From NCBI RefSeq assembly GCF_000953135.1, contig NZ_LN614827.1, positions 2,447,001 to 2,511,000 of the forward strand: a stretch of DNA of 64,000 bases. Direction: 5' to 3'. This document shows, piece by piece, positions 18,817-27,307 of the stretch. Below the pieces are notes generated by a model, which was given only the letters and a program-made list of their open reading frames with translations, was not told the origin of the DNA and did not search any database. Within the stretch, counting starts at the first letter, position 1. Each line of letters starts with the position of its first letter. The position numbers and the translations under genes were made by a program. The DNA comes from Legionella fallonii LLAP-10. GTDB taxonomy: Bacteria; Pseudomonadota; Gammaproteobacteria; Legionellales; Legionellaceae.

Positions 18817-19524
18817 ATGCGCCCAAGTAATCGTGAACCCAACCAACTCCGCCCTATTAAAATAACTCGAAATTATACCAATTACGCAGAAGGCTCTGTT
18901 TTAGTTGAGTTTGGCCAAACTAAAGTACTGTGCAATGCCTCCATTGTAGACGGCGTTCCTCGTTTCATTAAAGGAAAAAATCAAGGGTGGGTTACAGCAG
19001 AATACGGGATGCTACCAAGAGCTACTCATAGCCGTAGTGAGAGAGAAGCAAGTAAAGGCAAACAAGGCGGCAGAACCCTGGAAATTCAACGCCTTATCGG
19101 TCGCTCCTTAAGAGCTTGCGTTGATTTGAAAACCCTGGGAGAAAATACCATCACTTTAGATTGTGACGTTATTCAAGCAGACGGGGGTACAAGAACAGCA
19201 GCAATAACCGGTGCGTGTGTCGCAATGAAAGATGCTATTAACTGGATGGTCGAACGAGAAAAAATCCGCAGAATGCCCACATTTCACTATATAGCTGCTG
19301 TTTCTGTAGGAATCTATAGAGGGCAAGCTGTTCTTGATTTGGATTACGCCGAAGATGTACTTGCTGAAACAGATATGAACGTCGTGATGAACGAAGAAGG
19401 ACACTTCATTGAAGTCCAAGGCACTGCTGAAGATAAGAGCTTTAATCGTGAACAACTCAACAGCATGCTCGGTCTTGCAGAAATAGGCATTCCCCAATTA
19501 ATTGAATTACAAAAAAACACTTAG
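18817..19524 (+). CDS. rph: Ribonuclease PH
   Basis: RNase PH is a phosphorolytic 3'-5' exoribonuclease that trims tRNA precursors. The product is 235 residues, full length. Motifs include [47 protein letters not shown], the phosphate-binding [15 protein letters not shown], and [20 protein letters not shown]. Unlike the frameshifted gene of E. coli K-12, it is intact. GAGG lies about 12 bases ahead of the ATG. Confidence 0.97.
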   Translation: MRPSNREPNQLRPIKITRNYTNYAEGSVLVEFGQTKVLCNASIVDGVPRFIKGKNQGWVTAEYGMLPRATHSRSEREASKGKQGGRTLEIQRLIGRSLRACVDLKTLGENTITLDCDVIQADGGTRTAAITGACVAMKDAINWMVEREKIRRMPTFHYIAAVSVGIYRGQAVLDLDYAEDVLAETDMNVVMNEEGHFIEVQGTAEDKSFNREQLNSMLGLAEIGIPQLIELQKNT

Positions 19525-19563
19525 TTTATTAATGTAACCCGTTGCTCGCTGGACAATTAATTG

Positions 19564-19597
19564 TAGGCTCGGTCGAAACGACCCAGCCTACTCTTAT
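19564..19597. terminator. Imperfect hairpin after rph
   Basis: GTAGGCTCGGTCG pairs with CGACCCAGCCTAC around an AAA loop with one mismatch, then TCTTATT follows. It is about 40 bp after the rph stop and is probably its terminator. It could also be a REP-like unit. Confidence 0.55.
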
Positions 19598-19699
19598 TAT
19601 CCAATGTGTATTTATATGTTAAAGAACTTGGACAATTCGACAAAAACAATCCAGTTAGAGCAAAAAACCCAATTTAATAATCTCTTAATACTTCTCTGT

Positions 19700-19705
19700 T
19701 ATAAT
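19700..19705 (+). promoter_or_regulatory. -10 element of the orphan gene at 19738
   Basis: A consensus TATAAT lies 32 bp before the ATG at 19738, with GAGG as the ribosome site between. The -35 region is poor. Confidence 0.5.
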
Positions 19706-19737
19706 GCCTCTTTTATATTTTATTGATTGAGGTAAAA

Positions 19738-20226
19738 ATGGCCGAATACCAATTTACAGAAAATGAACAAATGGTATTGCAGTTAATTTGTGACAGTAAT
19801 ATTAGCCAATGGAAGTGGCTGGATGGTTTAAAAGTATTTCAATTTGAAATCCCCGTAAATTATGATTATAGTTATGCAAATGAGATACATAAAGGGCTTA
19901 AGTTTCTTAAAACGGTAGCAAATGAGCCCTCCCTCATTGATCGAGTTCTTATGTATCCAAGCATAATGAATGTAGAAAGAATAGGAGTCTGTGTTAGCAA
20001 AACCGATCTAGATAATATCATCAAACCGTTGTTAGCAGAGGGTATAGTGACTGCTAAAGAAGTAACGTTAATCAGTCCACACTACAATCAAATCCAAAGA
20101 GATAACGTCACTAAAGCTGAATCTAAACTATATCAAGATAACTACCACCGTTATGGTTTGCTTTCTTTTACACAAAAACATGAGCACCAGCTCCCAACAT
20201 CTGATCTTGATATAAAATTCTCTTAA
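19738..20226 (+). CDS. Conserved-looking cytoplasmic protein of unknown function
   Basis: The product is 162 residues from the ATG at 19738, which has a GAGG site and a TATAAT upstream. A TTG five codons earlier is less likely. The protein is soluble with no signal peptide or membrane segment. Notable stretches are FTENEQMVLQLICDSNISQW near 5-24 and a Tyr-rich NYDYSYANEIHKGL. I do not recognise the family. It stands alone, with 213 bp upstream and 338 bp downstream free of genes. Confidence 0.7.
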   Translation: MAEYQFTENEQMVLQLICDSNISQWKWLDGLKVFQFEIPVNYDYSYANEIHKGLKFLKTVANEPSLIDRVLMYPSIMNVERIGVCVSKTDLDNIIKPLLAEGIVTAKEVTLISPHYNQIQRDNVTKAESKLYQDNYHRYGLLSFTQKHEHQLPTSDLDIKFS

Positions 20227-20432
20227 CTATTCCCGCATCGTAGTCTTTGAACCGGTAGTATAACAGGGGGAGCTGAGCTGTTTATCCTGGGTTAAGACTA
20301 CGTCTGTGTCCAAGCGATTTAAAGCTAAATTACAGTTCTATTTTTTAGTCGTTGTAGATACTGGCTAAAAACTTGGCTGAGATCTGATCAAGAGACCGTT
20401 GCAACCAACCAGGCTATGATTAAGTGAAACAT

Positions 20433-20452
20433 GTCATCCAGCTCTGGATGAC
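20433..20452. repeat. Perfect 9-bp palindrome
   Basis: GTCATCCAG-CT-CTGGATGAC followed by AATAATTTT sits in the 338-bp gap 20227-20564. It could be a terminator. GTCATCCAGAG also occurs near 53174, so it may be a dispersed motif. The rest of the gap shows only a weak promoter (TATAAT at 20526-20531). Confidence 0.5.
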
Positions 20453-20564
20453 AATAATTTTCTAGCATTCTGTTCTAATACCCTAAGATTTAACACTAAT
20501 TTACAGTAATCTTCTTTAGTTTTGCTATAATTGCGCCAAACTGACAAGCAATGGAATTTAAATA

Positions 20565-21830
20565 ATGCGACCACATCGTAATATTGTTGCCTGTATTATA
20601 GGCAATATTCTTGAATGGTATGAATTTAGTCTATTTGCTTATCTCTCCCCTATTATTAGTTCGCTGTTTTTTCCTAATAAAAATGGAATTATCAGTTTGC
20701 TATCTACTCTTTTAGTTTTTGCCGCAGGATTTATCATTCGTCCTTTAGGTTCTATTGTTTTAGGCCATTTAGGAGATAGTTGGGGACGAGCTAAAACGCT
20801 TAAAATAACTATTTTTTTAATGTCTGTTTCGTCACTACTGACTGGAATGCTACCCACGTATAATCAAATTGGCATAGCAGCCCCTATCTTACTTATTGTT
20901 TGTCGCTTGTTACAGGGGTTTTGTATCGGTGGTGAATTTGCAGGTTCTATGATTTACCTCTCAGAATCAGCGCACGGGAAACATAGAGCGCTAATTAGTA
21001 GTATGACGAATAACGGCAGTAATATAGGGGTACTTATTGCGGTTGTTGCCTGTACTATGATGAGCGGATTACTGGACAATCAGAGTATTAGCTTATTTGG
21101 CTGGCGTCTATTATTTATCTCTGGTGGTGTACTCGGTCTTATTGGCTTGTGGTTACGGCGTGACCTGACAGAGTCCGAGACGTTCCTAAAGTTACAAAAA
21201 AACATTAAAGAGGTTTATTTTCCACTCCAATACGTCTTGCGGCATCAACGTGGGTATATACTACGCGTCATTTTGCTTTTATTTATTAGTGCCTGCGGCA
21301 GCTATACGCTAATGGGTTATATCTCTACCTATTTGCATGAGTTCTTACGATTGCCTCTTAATCAGGCCTTTCAAATGCAAACCTTATTCATTATTTTATC
21401 CTTATTTTTCCTCCCCATCTTTGCTTATCTTTCTGATAAAGTTGGCAGAAAACCTATTTTGCTTTTTTCCACAATAGGTTATCTGGTTTTTGCAATACCC
21501 AGTTTTTGGCTATTACAAACCATTCAAGCTTGGTGGATATTCTTACCATTAATTATTTTTTATAGTGCTGAACAGGCTGTAACCCCAGCAGTTATTGTTG
21601 AGATGTTCCCGGGAAAAGGACGTTATACAGGAATTTCTATGGGATATAACGTGTGCATGGCGTTGGTAGGTGGATTTTCTCCAGCAATTAATACTTTTTT
21701 TATTCAATATTATAATAACAATATGATGGTAGCTTATTATGTAGTGTTTTGTGCTTTTGTCTCATTCCTCGTCGTTTTAAAAAGCCTGCCGGCTCGTTAC
21801 GGGATACAAAATACATTAACAACTGTCTAA
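20565..21830 (+). CDS. MFS transporter of the metabolite:H+ symporter type (ProP-like)
   Basis: The product is 421 residues with 12 predicted membrane helices. It starts with the ILEWYEFSLFAYLSP helix typical of this MFS subgroup. The loop 2-3 signature is GHLGDSWGRAKTL near 66-78, the mid motif is LLQGFCIGGEFAGS near 118-131, and the second-half loop is YLSDKVGRKPIL. These match the ProP, citrate and alpha-ketoglutarate symporter group, of which Legionella carries several. The substrate cannot be assigned. A TATAAT lies 34 bp upstream but with an over-long -35 spacing. Confidence 0.9.
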   Translation: MRPHRNIVACIIGNILEWYEFSLFAYLSPIISSLFFPNKNGIISLLSTLLVFAAGFIIRPLGSIVLGHLGDSWGRAKTLKITIFLMSVSSLLTGMLPTYNQIGIAAPILLIVCRLLQGFCIGGEFAGSMIYLSESAHGKHRALISSMTNNGSNIGVLIAVVACTMMSGLLDNQSISLFGWRLLFISGGVLGLIGLWLRRDLTESETFLKLQKNIKEVYFPLQYVLRHQRGYILRVILLLFISACGSYTLMGYISTYLHEFLRLPLNQAFQMQTLFIILSLFFLPIFAYLSDKVGRKPILLFSTIGYLVFAIPSFWLLQTIQAWWIFLPLIIFYSAEQAVTPAVIVEMFPGKGRYTGISMGYNVCMALVGGFSPAINTFFIQYYNNNMMVAYYVVFCAFVSFLVVLKSLPARYGIQNTLTTV

Positions 21831-21883
21831 ATTTTTAATCTCATTATTTTAAGAGGTGGCCTGATTAAGAACTAATAATCATT

Positions 21884-22299
21884 CCTTCTAAGTCCCTCTC
21901 CCTCCCCTGCGGGTGAGGGTTGAGGTATTCACACAAAATTATAAGTTCTCTCGAACTACCGTGGCTTGACCACGGTATCCACACGCTGCATTATTAAATC
22001 ACCTCTATTTCTTCAATGGAGTGGTTAAAAAAGAAATTTAATCGAGTGTATTTCTTGGGCTTAAACTAACAATTACCCCTCTTGTAGATATCGTGGCCAA
22101 GCCACGGTAATTCGATCTTTAATTAATATTTGGGGGATACCTCAGGGGGAATGGGGTTATTCCGCTTGTTATCCCCTATCCCTCAAAGAAGAGGGATAGG
22201 GGTGAAATAATACAAAAAGTTCCCTCGCCCGCGAAAGGGATTTTGATTAGAGGCAAATCTTTAATCGAGGGAGGGGGTTAGGGAGAGGGCCTAAGAAGG
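21884..22299. repeat. Nested palindromic repeat element in a 507-bp gap
   Basis: The gap between the MFS gene and pilT is filled by nested inverted repeats. The outer arms are CCTTCTAAGTCCCTCTCCC at 21884-21902 and its near-complement at 22281-22299 (17 of 19). The inner arms are ACCGTGGCTTGACCACGG around 21958-21975 and the inverse GTGGCCAAGCCACGG at 22093-22107. A local hairpin lies at 22172-22202. The right end (22221-22299) is nearly identical to 31082-31164. No reading frame is supported. Confidence 0.7.
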
Positions 22300-22337
22300 A
22301 CATGTCGTTTAGCCCAACCGACCATCTATCTTTATCA

Positions 22338-23372
22338 CTAAAATAAGGTCTTATTAATTGCGGCCTCACGGGCAACATGAGTGGAGATAATTTCTTTGCC
22401 GACTAATTCCGTTAGGTGTTGATCTAAGGTCTGCATTCCCTTAGATTGCCCCGTTTGAATAGAGGAATACATTTGCGCTACCTTGTCTTCTCTTATCAAA
22501 TTACGAATAGCCCCTGTACAAATCATAATTTCCAAAGCAGCAACCCTACCCCCACCATTTTTCTTTAATAAGCTTTGAGCAATGACTGCTTGTAATGACT
22601 CAGATAACATAGAGCGAACCATTGCTTTTTCTTCTGCAGGAAAAACATCAATAATTCTGTTTATGGTTTTGGTCGCGGAGTTAGTATGTAAGGTGCCAAA
22701 AACCAAGTGTCCAGTTTCTGCAGCAGTCATAGCTAGACGAATTGTTTCCAGATCGCGTAATTCCCCCACTAAAATGATATCCGGATCTTCACGTAAAGCC
22801 GAACGTAGCGCGGCATTGAAACTAAGAGTATCTTTATGGACTTCACGTTGGTTAACCAGGCATTTTTTGCTCTGATGAACAAACTCTATCGGATCCTCAA
22901 CAGTCAAAATGTGCTCATAACGAGAAGAGTTAATAAAATCAATCATTGCGGCAAGAGTGGTACTTTTCCCCGAACCAGTCGGCCCTGTCACTAATACCAA
23001 GCCTCTAGAAAAACTGGCCATTTCCTTGAAGATAGGCGGTAAATGTAAATCATCCATACTTAAAATAGCAGAAGGAATGGTTCGAAAGACAGCAGCCGCC
23101 CCCCTAGATTGATTAAAGGCATTCACCCTAAAACGAGCTAAGTTAGTAATTTCAAAGGAAAAATCCGTTTCCAAAAACTCTTCGAACTCCTTTCTTTGTC
23201 TATCATTCATAATGTCATAAATGATTTTTATCACGGTTTTATGATCTAAATCAGGCAAATTGATTTTTCGCAAATCCCCGTCCACACGGATCATGGGAGG
23301 TAAACCAGCTGATATATGTAAATCTGAGGATTTGTTCTTGACGGAAAATGCTAATAACTCGGCTATGTCCAT
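22338..23372 (-). CDS. pilT: PilT, type IV pilus retraction ATPase
   Basis: PilT is the hexameric motor that depolymerises type IV pili, giving twitching motility and DNA uptake. The product is 344 residues, full length. Walker A is GPTGSGKST at 130-138, the Asp box is VEDPIEFVH, Walker B is EDPDIILVGELRD, and the His box is TGHLVFGTLHTNSA. The C-terminal AIRNLIRE retraction motif is present, which separates PilT from PilB. It is divergent from yggS across a 364-bp gap, an arrangement common in Gammaproteobacteria. Confidence 0.97.
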   Translation of the reverse strand: MDIAELLAFSVKNKSSDLHISAGLPPMIRVDGDLRKINLPDLDHKTVIKIIYDIMNDRQRKEFEEFLETDFSFEITNLARFRVNAFNQSRGAAAVFRTIPSAILSMDDLHLPPIFKEMASFSRGLVLVTGPTGSGKSTTLAAMIDFINSSRYEHILTVEDPIEFVHQSKKCLVNQREVHKDTLSFNAALRSALREDPDIILVGELRDLETIRLAMTAAETGHLVFGTLHTNSATKTINRIIDVFPAEEKAMVRSMLSESLQAVIAQSLLKKNGGGRVAALEIMICTGAIRNLIREDKVAQMYSSIQTGQSKGMQTLDQHLTELVGKEIISTHVAREAAINKTLF

Positions 23373-23527
23373 ATCCCTTTGTCCCTAAAATACTCGAAGT
23401 CAATCAGAGCATATTGCTAACGTGCAAACTAAGATGCCATGACTCATTTCACAAAAATCCCATCAATTCATTCATACAATGCAAAGATAAAATCTTTAAA
23501 TTATTCTAGTAGATTAGCTTAGGAAAT

Positions 23528-23552
23528 GATACACAGCAAACTTTGCTGTATC
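23528..23552. other. Hairpin in the pilT-yggS divergent region
   Basis: GATACACAGCAAA pairs with TTTGCTGTATC, leaving a two-base bulge. It lies in the 364-bp gap between pilT and yggS. The purpose is unknown. The rest of the gap shows a TAGACCTCTT motif near 23577, also seen at 10304, and no supported gene. Confidence 0.45.
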
Positions 23553-23736
23553 ATCGCATATAATTGCAGGTTTAATAGACCTCTTCGAGAACTCGTTGAG
23601 GGGGAGAGACGAAGCAACTCACCTCCGCAGTAGAGTTTCCGTAGAGCTCTAAGGTGAAATGCCCAGAAAAAAATCTCACGTTTCATCGCCCCCTGTATTA
23701 TCATATCGTTTTTTAAGTATTAATTGTGGAAGCAAC

Positions 23737-24438
23737 ATGAATATTGACCAAAATTTAAGTCATGTAAAACAGTTGATTGCGCAAGCAGCAATGGTCAGTA
23801 ACCGTTCAACTGATAGTATTTTATTATTAGCAGTCAGTAAAAAACAAAGTGTTGAAAGTATTACCCAAGCTTTTAACCTAGGAGTAACAGATTTTGGGGA
23901 AAATTATTACCAAGAAGCATTATTAAAAATAAATGCATTAAAAGATTTACCTATGAGTTGGCATTTTATAGGCCCTATTCAAAGCAATAAAACTAAAGGA
24001 ATAGCTACTCATTTCCATTGGGTACATAGTGTTAATCGTTTAATCATTGCCAGATTACTCAATGAATACAGACCTCCTCGTTTACCTCCATTGAACGTCT
24101 GTTTGCAAGTTAATTTAGTGGCAGAGGAAACAAAGTCAGGAATTTTACCGGAACAAGCAAAGGAATTGGCTTTAGCAGTGAGTCAATTACCTAACCTTAA
24201 GCTAAGAGGTCTTATGACTATTCCCCCACCACAAAAAGGCCAAGCCAAACAATATAATTTGTTAATACAACTCAAACAATTAATGGAATCCATTAACCAG
24301 GAAACAGGATTAAAGATGGATACCTTATCTATGGGAATGAGTGATGATTTGACGCCCGCAATCAAGGCAGGCTCCACCATTGTACGTGTCGGTCGGGCAA
24401 TTTTTGGTGAGCGCGAGGTAATTAAGAATGAATATTAG
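23737..24438 (+). CDS. yggS: YggS family PLP homeostasis protein
   Basis: This is a PLP-binding, non-enzymatic protein that controls free PLP levels (PLPBP/ProSC family). The product is 233 residues. The PLP lysine lies in LLLAVSKKQ near residue 36. FGENYYQEA, WHFIGPIQSNKTK, LRGLMTIPPP and the phosphate-binding LSMGMSDDL are present. The ATG at 23737 gives MNIDQNLSHVKQLI with GGAAG upstream; the open frame extends 26 codons further but lacks family similarity there. It overlaps proC by 11 bp, so the two are translationally linked. Confidence 0.93.
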   Translation: MNIDQNLSHVKQLIAQAAMVSNRSTDSILLLAVSKKQSVESITQAFNLGVTDFGENYYQEALLKINALKDLPMSWHFIGPIQSNKTKGIATHFHWVHSVNRLIIARLLNEYRPPRLPPLNVCLQVNLVAEETKSGILPEQAKELALAVSQLPNLKLRGLMTIPPPQKGQAKQYNLLIQLKQLMESINQETGLKMDTLSMGMSDDLTPAIKAGSTIVRVGRAIFGEREVIKNEY

Positions 24439-25216
24439 TTTTATAGGATATGGCAACATGGCCAAGGCCATTGCCCGAGGATTAAATCAAGAAAGCGCTT
24501 ATTCATTATCAGCCGCCGCCCCCTCTTTGACTGTAGGTATTAATAAAGATAATGTTCGTACCCATCATGATAATAGAGAGGTGGCAAGCAATGCAGAAAT
24601 TATCGTTCTAGCCGTCAAGCCAGCTAAAATGAATGAGGTTCTGCAAGAGATTACGCCGTTTATTCCTGATCATTGTCTTCTTATCTCTGTTGCAGCAGGT
24701 CTAAGTTTGTCTTGGTTTGCCAAGCACTGTAAGGCCAAGCAACCGGTAATCCGTACTATGCCTAACACCCCAGCATCAGTAGGTTTGGCGGCAGTACCAA
24801 TGATAGCCAATGAATATACAAGTGCTGAACAAAAAAGGCAGGCTGAGATTATTTTTTCCAAAATTGGCATCACCACCTGGGCCAATAATGAGGAAGAAAT
24901 GGATACATTTACAGCCCTTTCAGGAAGTGGGCCAGCCTATGTTTTTTCGTTCATAGACGCAATGATTCAATCTGCAGTTGCCTTAGGTTTAAATGAATCT
25001 ATCGCCAAAACCTTCGCGCTGCAAACAGTTCATGGTGCATTAAAATTAGCGCAAAATGACGATTTAGGTTTAATCGAGCTAAAAACAAAGGTAACATCAC
25101 CAGGAGGGACCACAGCAGCGGCATTAAGTATCCTAGATGCTCATTTGCATGCTCTGCTTTTGGCATCAATGAATGCTGCGAAACAACGTGCCCACGAGTT
25201 AGGAACAATACAATAA
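24428..25216 (+). CDS. proC: Pyrroline-5-carboxylate reductase
   Basis: ProC reduces pyrroline-5-carboxylate to proline with NAD(P)H. The product is 262 residues. The N-terminal dinucleotide site is ISFIGYGNMAKAIARGL. IRTMPNTPASVG is near 110, and the catalytic and dimer region is FTALSGSGPAYVFSFIDAM followed by VTSPGGTTAAALSIL. All are intact. It follows yggS with an 11-bp overlap and precedes yggT. Confidence 0.96.
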   Translation: MNISFIGYGNMAKAIARGLNQESAYSLSAAAPSLTVGINKDNVRTHHDNREVASNAEIIVLAVKPAKMNEVLQEITPFIPDHCLLISVAAGLSLSWFAKHCKAKQPVIRTMPNTPASVGLAAVPMIANEYTSAEQKRQAEIIFSKIGITTWANNEEEMDTFTALSGSGPAYVFSFIDAMIQSAVALGLNESIAKTFALQTVHGALKLAQNDDLGLIELKTKVTSPGGTTAAALSILDAHLHALLLASMNAAKQRAHELGTIQ

Positions 25217-25266
25217 AATTAGCTTTCTATCATCATTAGAGACCTGTTATATCATTAGGGGAAATC

Positions 25267-25842
25267 ATGTCTGGTTTTACTGCAGTAGGTTTTTTTTTAG
25301 TATCTGTATTATTTAGTCTTCTCATTTTTAGTTTATGGATTAGAATTTCTTTACGTTATTTGCGCATCAGTCCCCTTACCCCTTTTGGCCAGCTCATACA
25401 TACAGTCACTGACCCGTTGGTTAAGCCAGTGCTTTTAGTCTCCAAGCAAAAATATAAAGCAGGACAAAAATATGATTGGATAGCATTTGCAACCTTGGTT
25501 TTTATTGAAATAATCAAAATAATCTGTCTTAGCCTATTAGCATTCCACGCTATAATGCCCATTCCTTTTCTTCTTATTTACCTGCTTGCTGATTTAATCA
25601 TTCAACCCTGTAACATATTATTCTTTGCCATCTTAATCCGCGTCATTATGAGCTATGTTAACCCCCATTGGCAGCACCCTATCTCAGACTATTTACGCGT
25701 TTTAACTGAACCATTATTAATCCTTGGCAGAAGAATCATCCCTGACATTTCTGGTTTTGATTTTTCACCGATTATCATCATGATTATATTAAAAGTTATC
25801 ACCTTATTTATTAGCGCTTCCTTGCCTTGGAAAATCTTATAA
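25267..25842 (+). CDS. yggT: YggT family inner-membrane protein
   Basis: The product is 191 residues with two YggT repeats. Each repeat is a hydrophobic segment followed by a region with the pattern SPLTPFGQLIHTVTDPLVKPV (near 37) or HPISDYLRVLTEPLLILGRRI (near 138). Several membrane helices are seen. The molecular function is poorly known; E. coli YggT has been linked to osmotic and potassium tolerance. It lies 50 bp after proC in the conserved yggS-proC-yggT order. Confidence 0.9.
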   Translation: MSGFTAVGFFLVSVLFSLLIFSLWIRISLRYLRISPLTPFGQLIHTVTDPLVKPVLLVSKQKYKAGQKYDWIAFATLVFIEIIKIICLSLLAFHAIMPIPFLLIYLLADLIIQPCNILFFAILIRVIMSYVNPHWQHPISDYLRVLTEPLLILGRRIIPDISGFDFSPIIIMIILKVITLFISASLPWKIL

Positions 25843-25944
25843 AGACCAATTATAGCCATGAAACAGAATTCGCTCACAAGCCAAGATTAGCTTTTCACCA
25901 AGGCAGTAAAGTGGTGATAAATAGATATAGCGAATTTATTTGAC

Positions 25945-25950
25945 TATAAT
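25945..25950 (+). promoter_or_regulatory. -10 element of the DUF2845-like gene
   Basis: TATAAT lies about 30 bp before the ATG at 25981. The matching -35 region (TAGATA) is weak. Confidence 0.45.
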
Positions 25951-25980
25951 TGTAATATGCGGAATAGACTGGATGGACAT

Positions 25981-26541
25981 ATGAAAAGCAAAGCTATCTT
26001 TAGTTTAGTATTGTTTAGTTTGCCATTCAGCGTGATGGCTGATGAATCCTATTATTGCCCCCAGAATCATGCGTACATCAATGTAGGCATGAGTCCTGAT
26101 CAGGTTATTGCTGCTTGCGGTCAACCACTAAGCCAACAAGATTCCAATCAACCGGTGTTACAAAAAATCCCAATGCAACAATTAATTTTTAATAATCAAG
26201 GCACTGGTACCGCTTTTTATGGCGTATGGAACGTTCCTACGGGTAGTGGTGGTGCTCAATTACAGGTTGATATTATAAATCAACGAGTTAAATCAGTTAA
26301 GATAAATGGCTCTGATTCTAATGCATTTTCTCTATGCCGCGGTACGAATATTCAAATAGGAGATCCAGTAGGTAAAGTCTACGGCGCGTGTGGAAGTCCT
26401 TCTGTAGTGAATAATACGTTCATTAATCAGATAGTCCCGACTGCACAAAAACCACAAATATGGATTTATCAACCTGGCCAATATCAGCCAACAGTTTCCT
26501 TGACTTTTGTTGATGGCAAACTAAAATCCATCAATCAATAA
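25981..26541 (+). CDS. Secreted DUF2845-like protein
   Basis: The product is 186 residues. A signal peptide is clear: MKSKAIFSLVLFSLPFSVMA, with likely cleavage before DESYYC. The mature part has two related units, INVGMSPDQVIAACGQP near 40 and IQIGDPVGKVYGACGSP near 132, each with a Gly-rich turn ending in a Cys. This resembles the DUF2845 fold seen in several Legionella secreted proteins. The role is unknown; the paired Cys residues suggest periplasmic disulphides. The start follows the signal peptide; an upstream in-frame ATG eight codons earlier is less likely. Confidence 0.8.
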   Translation: MKSKAIFSLVLFSLPFSVMADESYYCPQNHAYINVGMSPDQVIAACGQPLSQQDSNQPVLQKIPMQQLIFNNQGTGTAFYGVWNVPTGSGGAQLQVDIINQRVKSVKINGSDSNAFSLCRGTNIQIGDPVGKVYGACGSPSVVNNTFINQIVPTAQKPQIWIYQPGQYQPTVSLTFVDGKLKSINQ

Positions 26542-26702
26542 TTAACATTTGTACGGCGATCTATGATGTTTTTGGATCGCCTTGTAAGCGTTATTCCGTG
26601 CAATGCACTGCATTGATACAAAACTCCAGATTAGAACCATGAACTCCAATGAAAGCAATAGCGTTTTTACAAGAGTTCTGTAAATTTAAGGAAGTGAACC
26701 AG

Positions 26703-26984
26703 ATGAGTGAAACCATAGACGATATTACCATTGCATTTAGCGAAAATGGTGTTGAGACAACTAAAGAACTTGATAAACAAATATTATCCAAAGGAGCCTG
26801 GACTACCATAATGTTTAAATATCAAGACTGGGATAATGCTAAAAATGACTATGGCCCTGTTAAATACTCCATCAGACGCTATCAAAAAAGAAACAACCAA
26901 TATTGGCAAAAGTCTAAATTCAATATTTCTAGTGAAGATCAAGCAAAGAAAATAGTTGGTATTTTGAATGATTGGTTGAAATAG
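26703..26984 (+). CDS. Small conserved hypothetical protein
   Basis: The product is 93 residues from the ATG at 26703, which has AGGAAG eight bases upstream. It is soluble and has the shape of a compact beta/alpha protein: AWTTIMFKYQDWD near 37-49, YGPVKYSIRRYQKRN near 55-69, FNISSEDQAKKIVGIL near 76-91. I recall similar short proteins in other proteobacteria, but no function is known to me. It is 160 bp downstream of the DUF2845-like gene and probably has its own transcript. Confidence 0.75.
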   Translation: MSETIDDITIAFSENGVETTKELDKQILSKGAWTTIMFKYQDWDNAKNDYGPVKYSIRRYQKRNNQYWQKSKFNISSEDQAKKIVGILNDWLK

Positions 26985-27108
26985 ACCAATTAGACAAATC
27001 TATTATTTTTTGTAGCTTGGGGGGCTTCTTCACTGCCCCCCAGGCTAGTAATAACTCACAGGTTCCCCAAGTTGAATGTGGCACAAACGGTCAGATTCTC
27101 GCCAGATG

Positions 27109-27279
27109 GGCCAAATATGGCCAATGGCGCTACCTTAAGTTTTTGTAGCCTGGATGAGCGCAGCGTAATCCGGGATTTCAGTGCACTGAGCTAGGGTATT
27201 CCCGTATTATGCTGCACTAATACGGGCTACGATTTTTTCTTCCTTTTATTAAGGTAGCACCATTGGGCCAAATATGGCC
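27109..27279. repeat. 171-bp composite palindromic element (REP inside inverted arms)
   Basis: Outer arms of about 30 bp (27109-27138 and 27249-27279) are inverted copies carrying GGCCAAATATGGCC and GGTAGCACCATT. Between them lie a REP-like unit beginning GTAGCCTGGATGAGCGCAGC (27145) and a perfect stem CCCGTATTA/TAATACGGG (27201-27226). The element fills the gap between a plus-strand hypothetical and the minus-strand subtilase. It may terminate both. No gene is supported here. Confidence 0.7.
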
Positions 27280-27307
27280 GTTTCCCGAGTGGGGCTGAGA
27301 TCGTACA

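Noticed and set aside
21831..22337. CRISPR array
   Set aside because: Repeats are inverted and of mixed length, with no regular spacer pattern and no cas genes.
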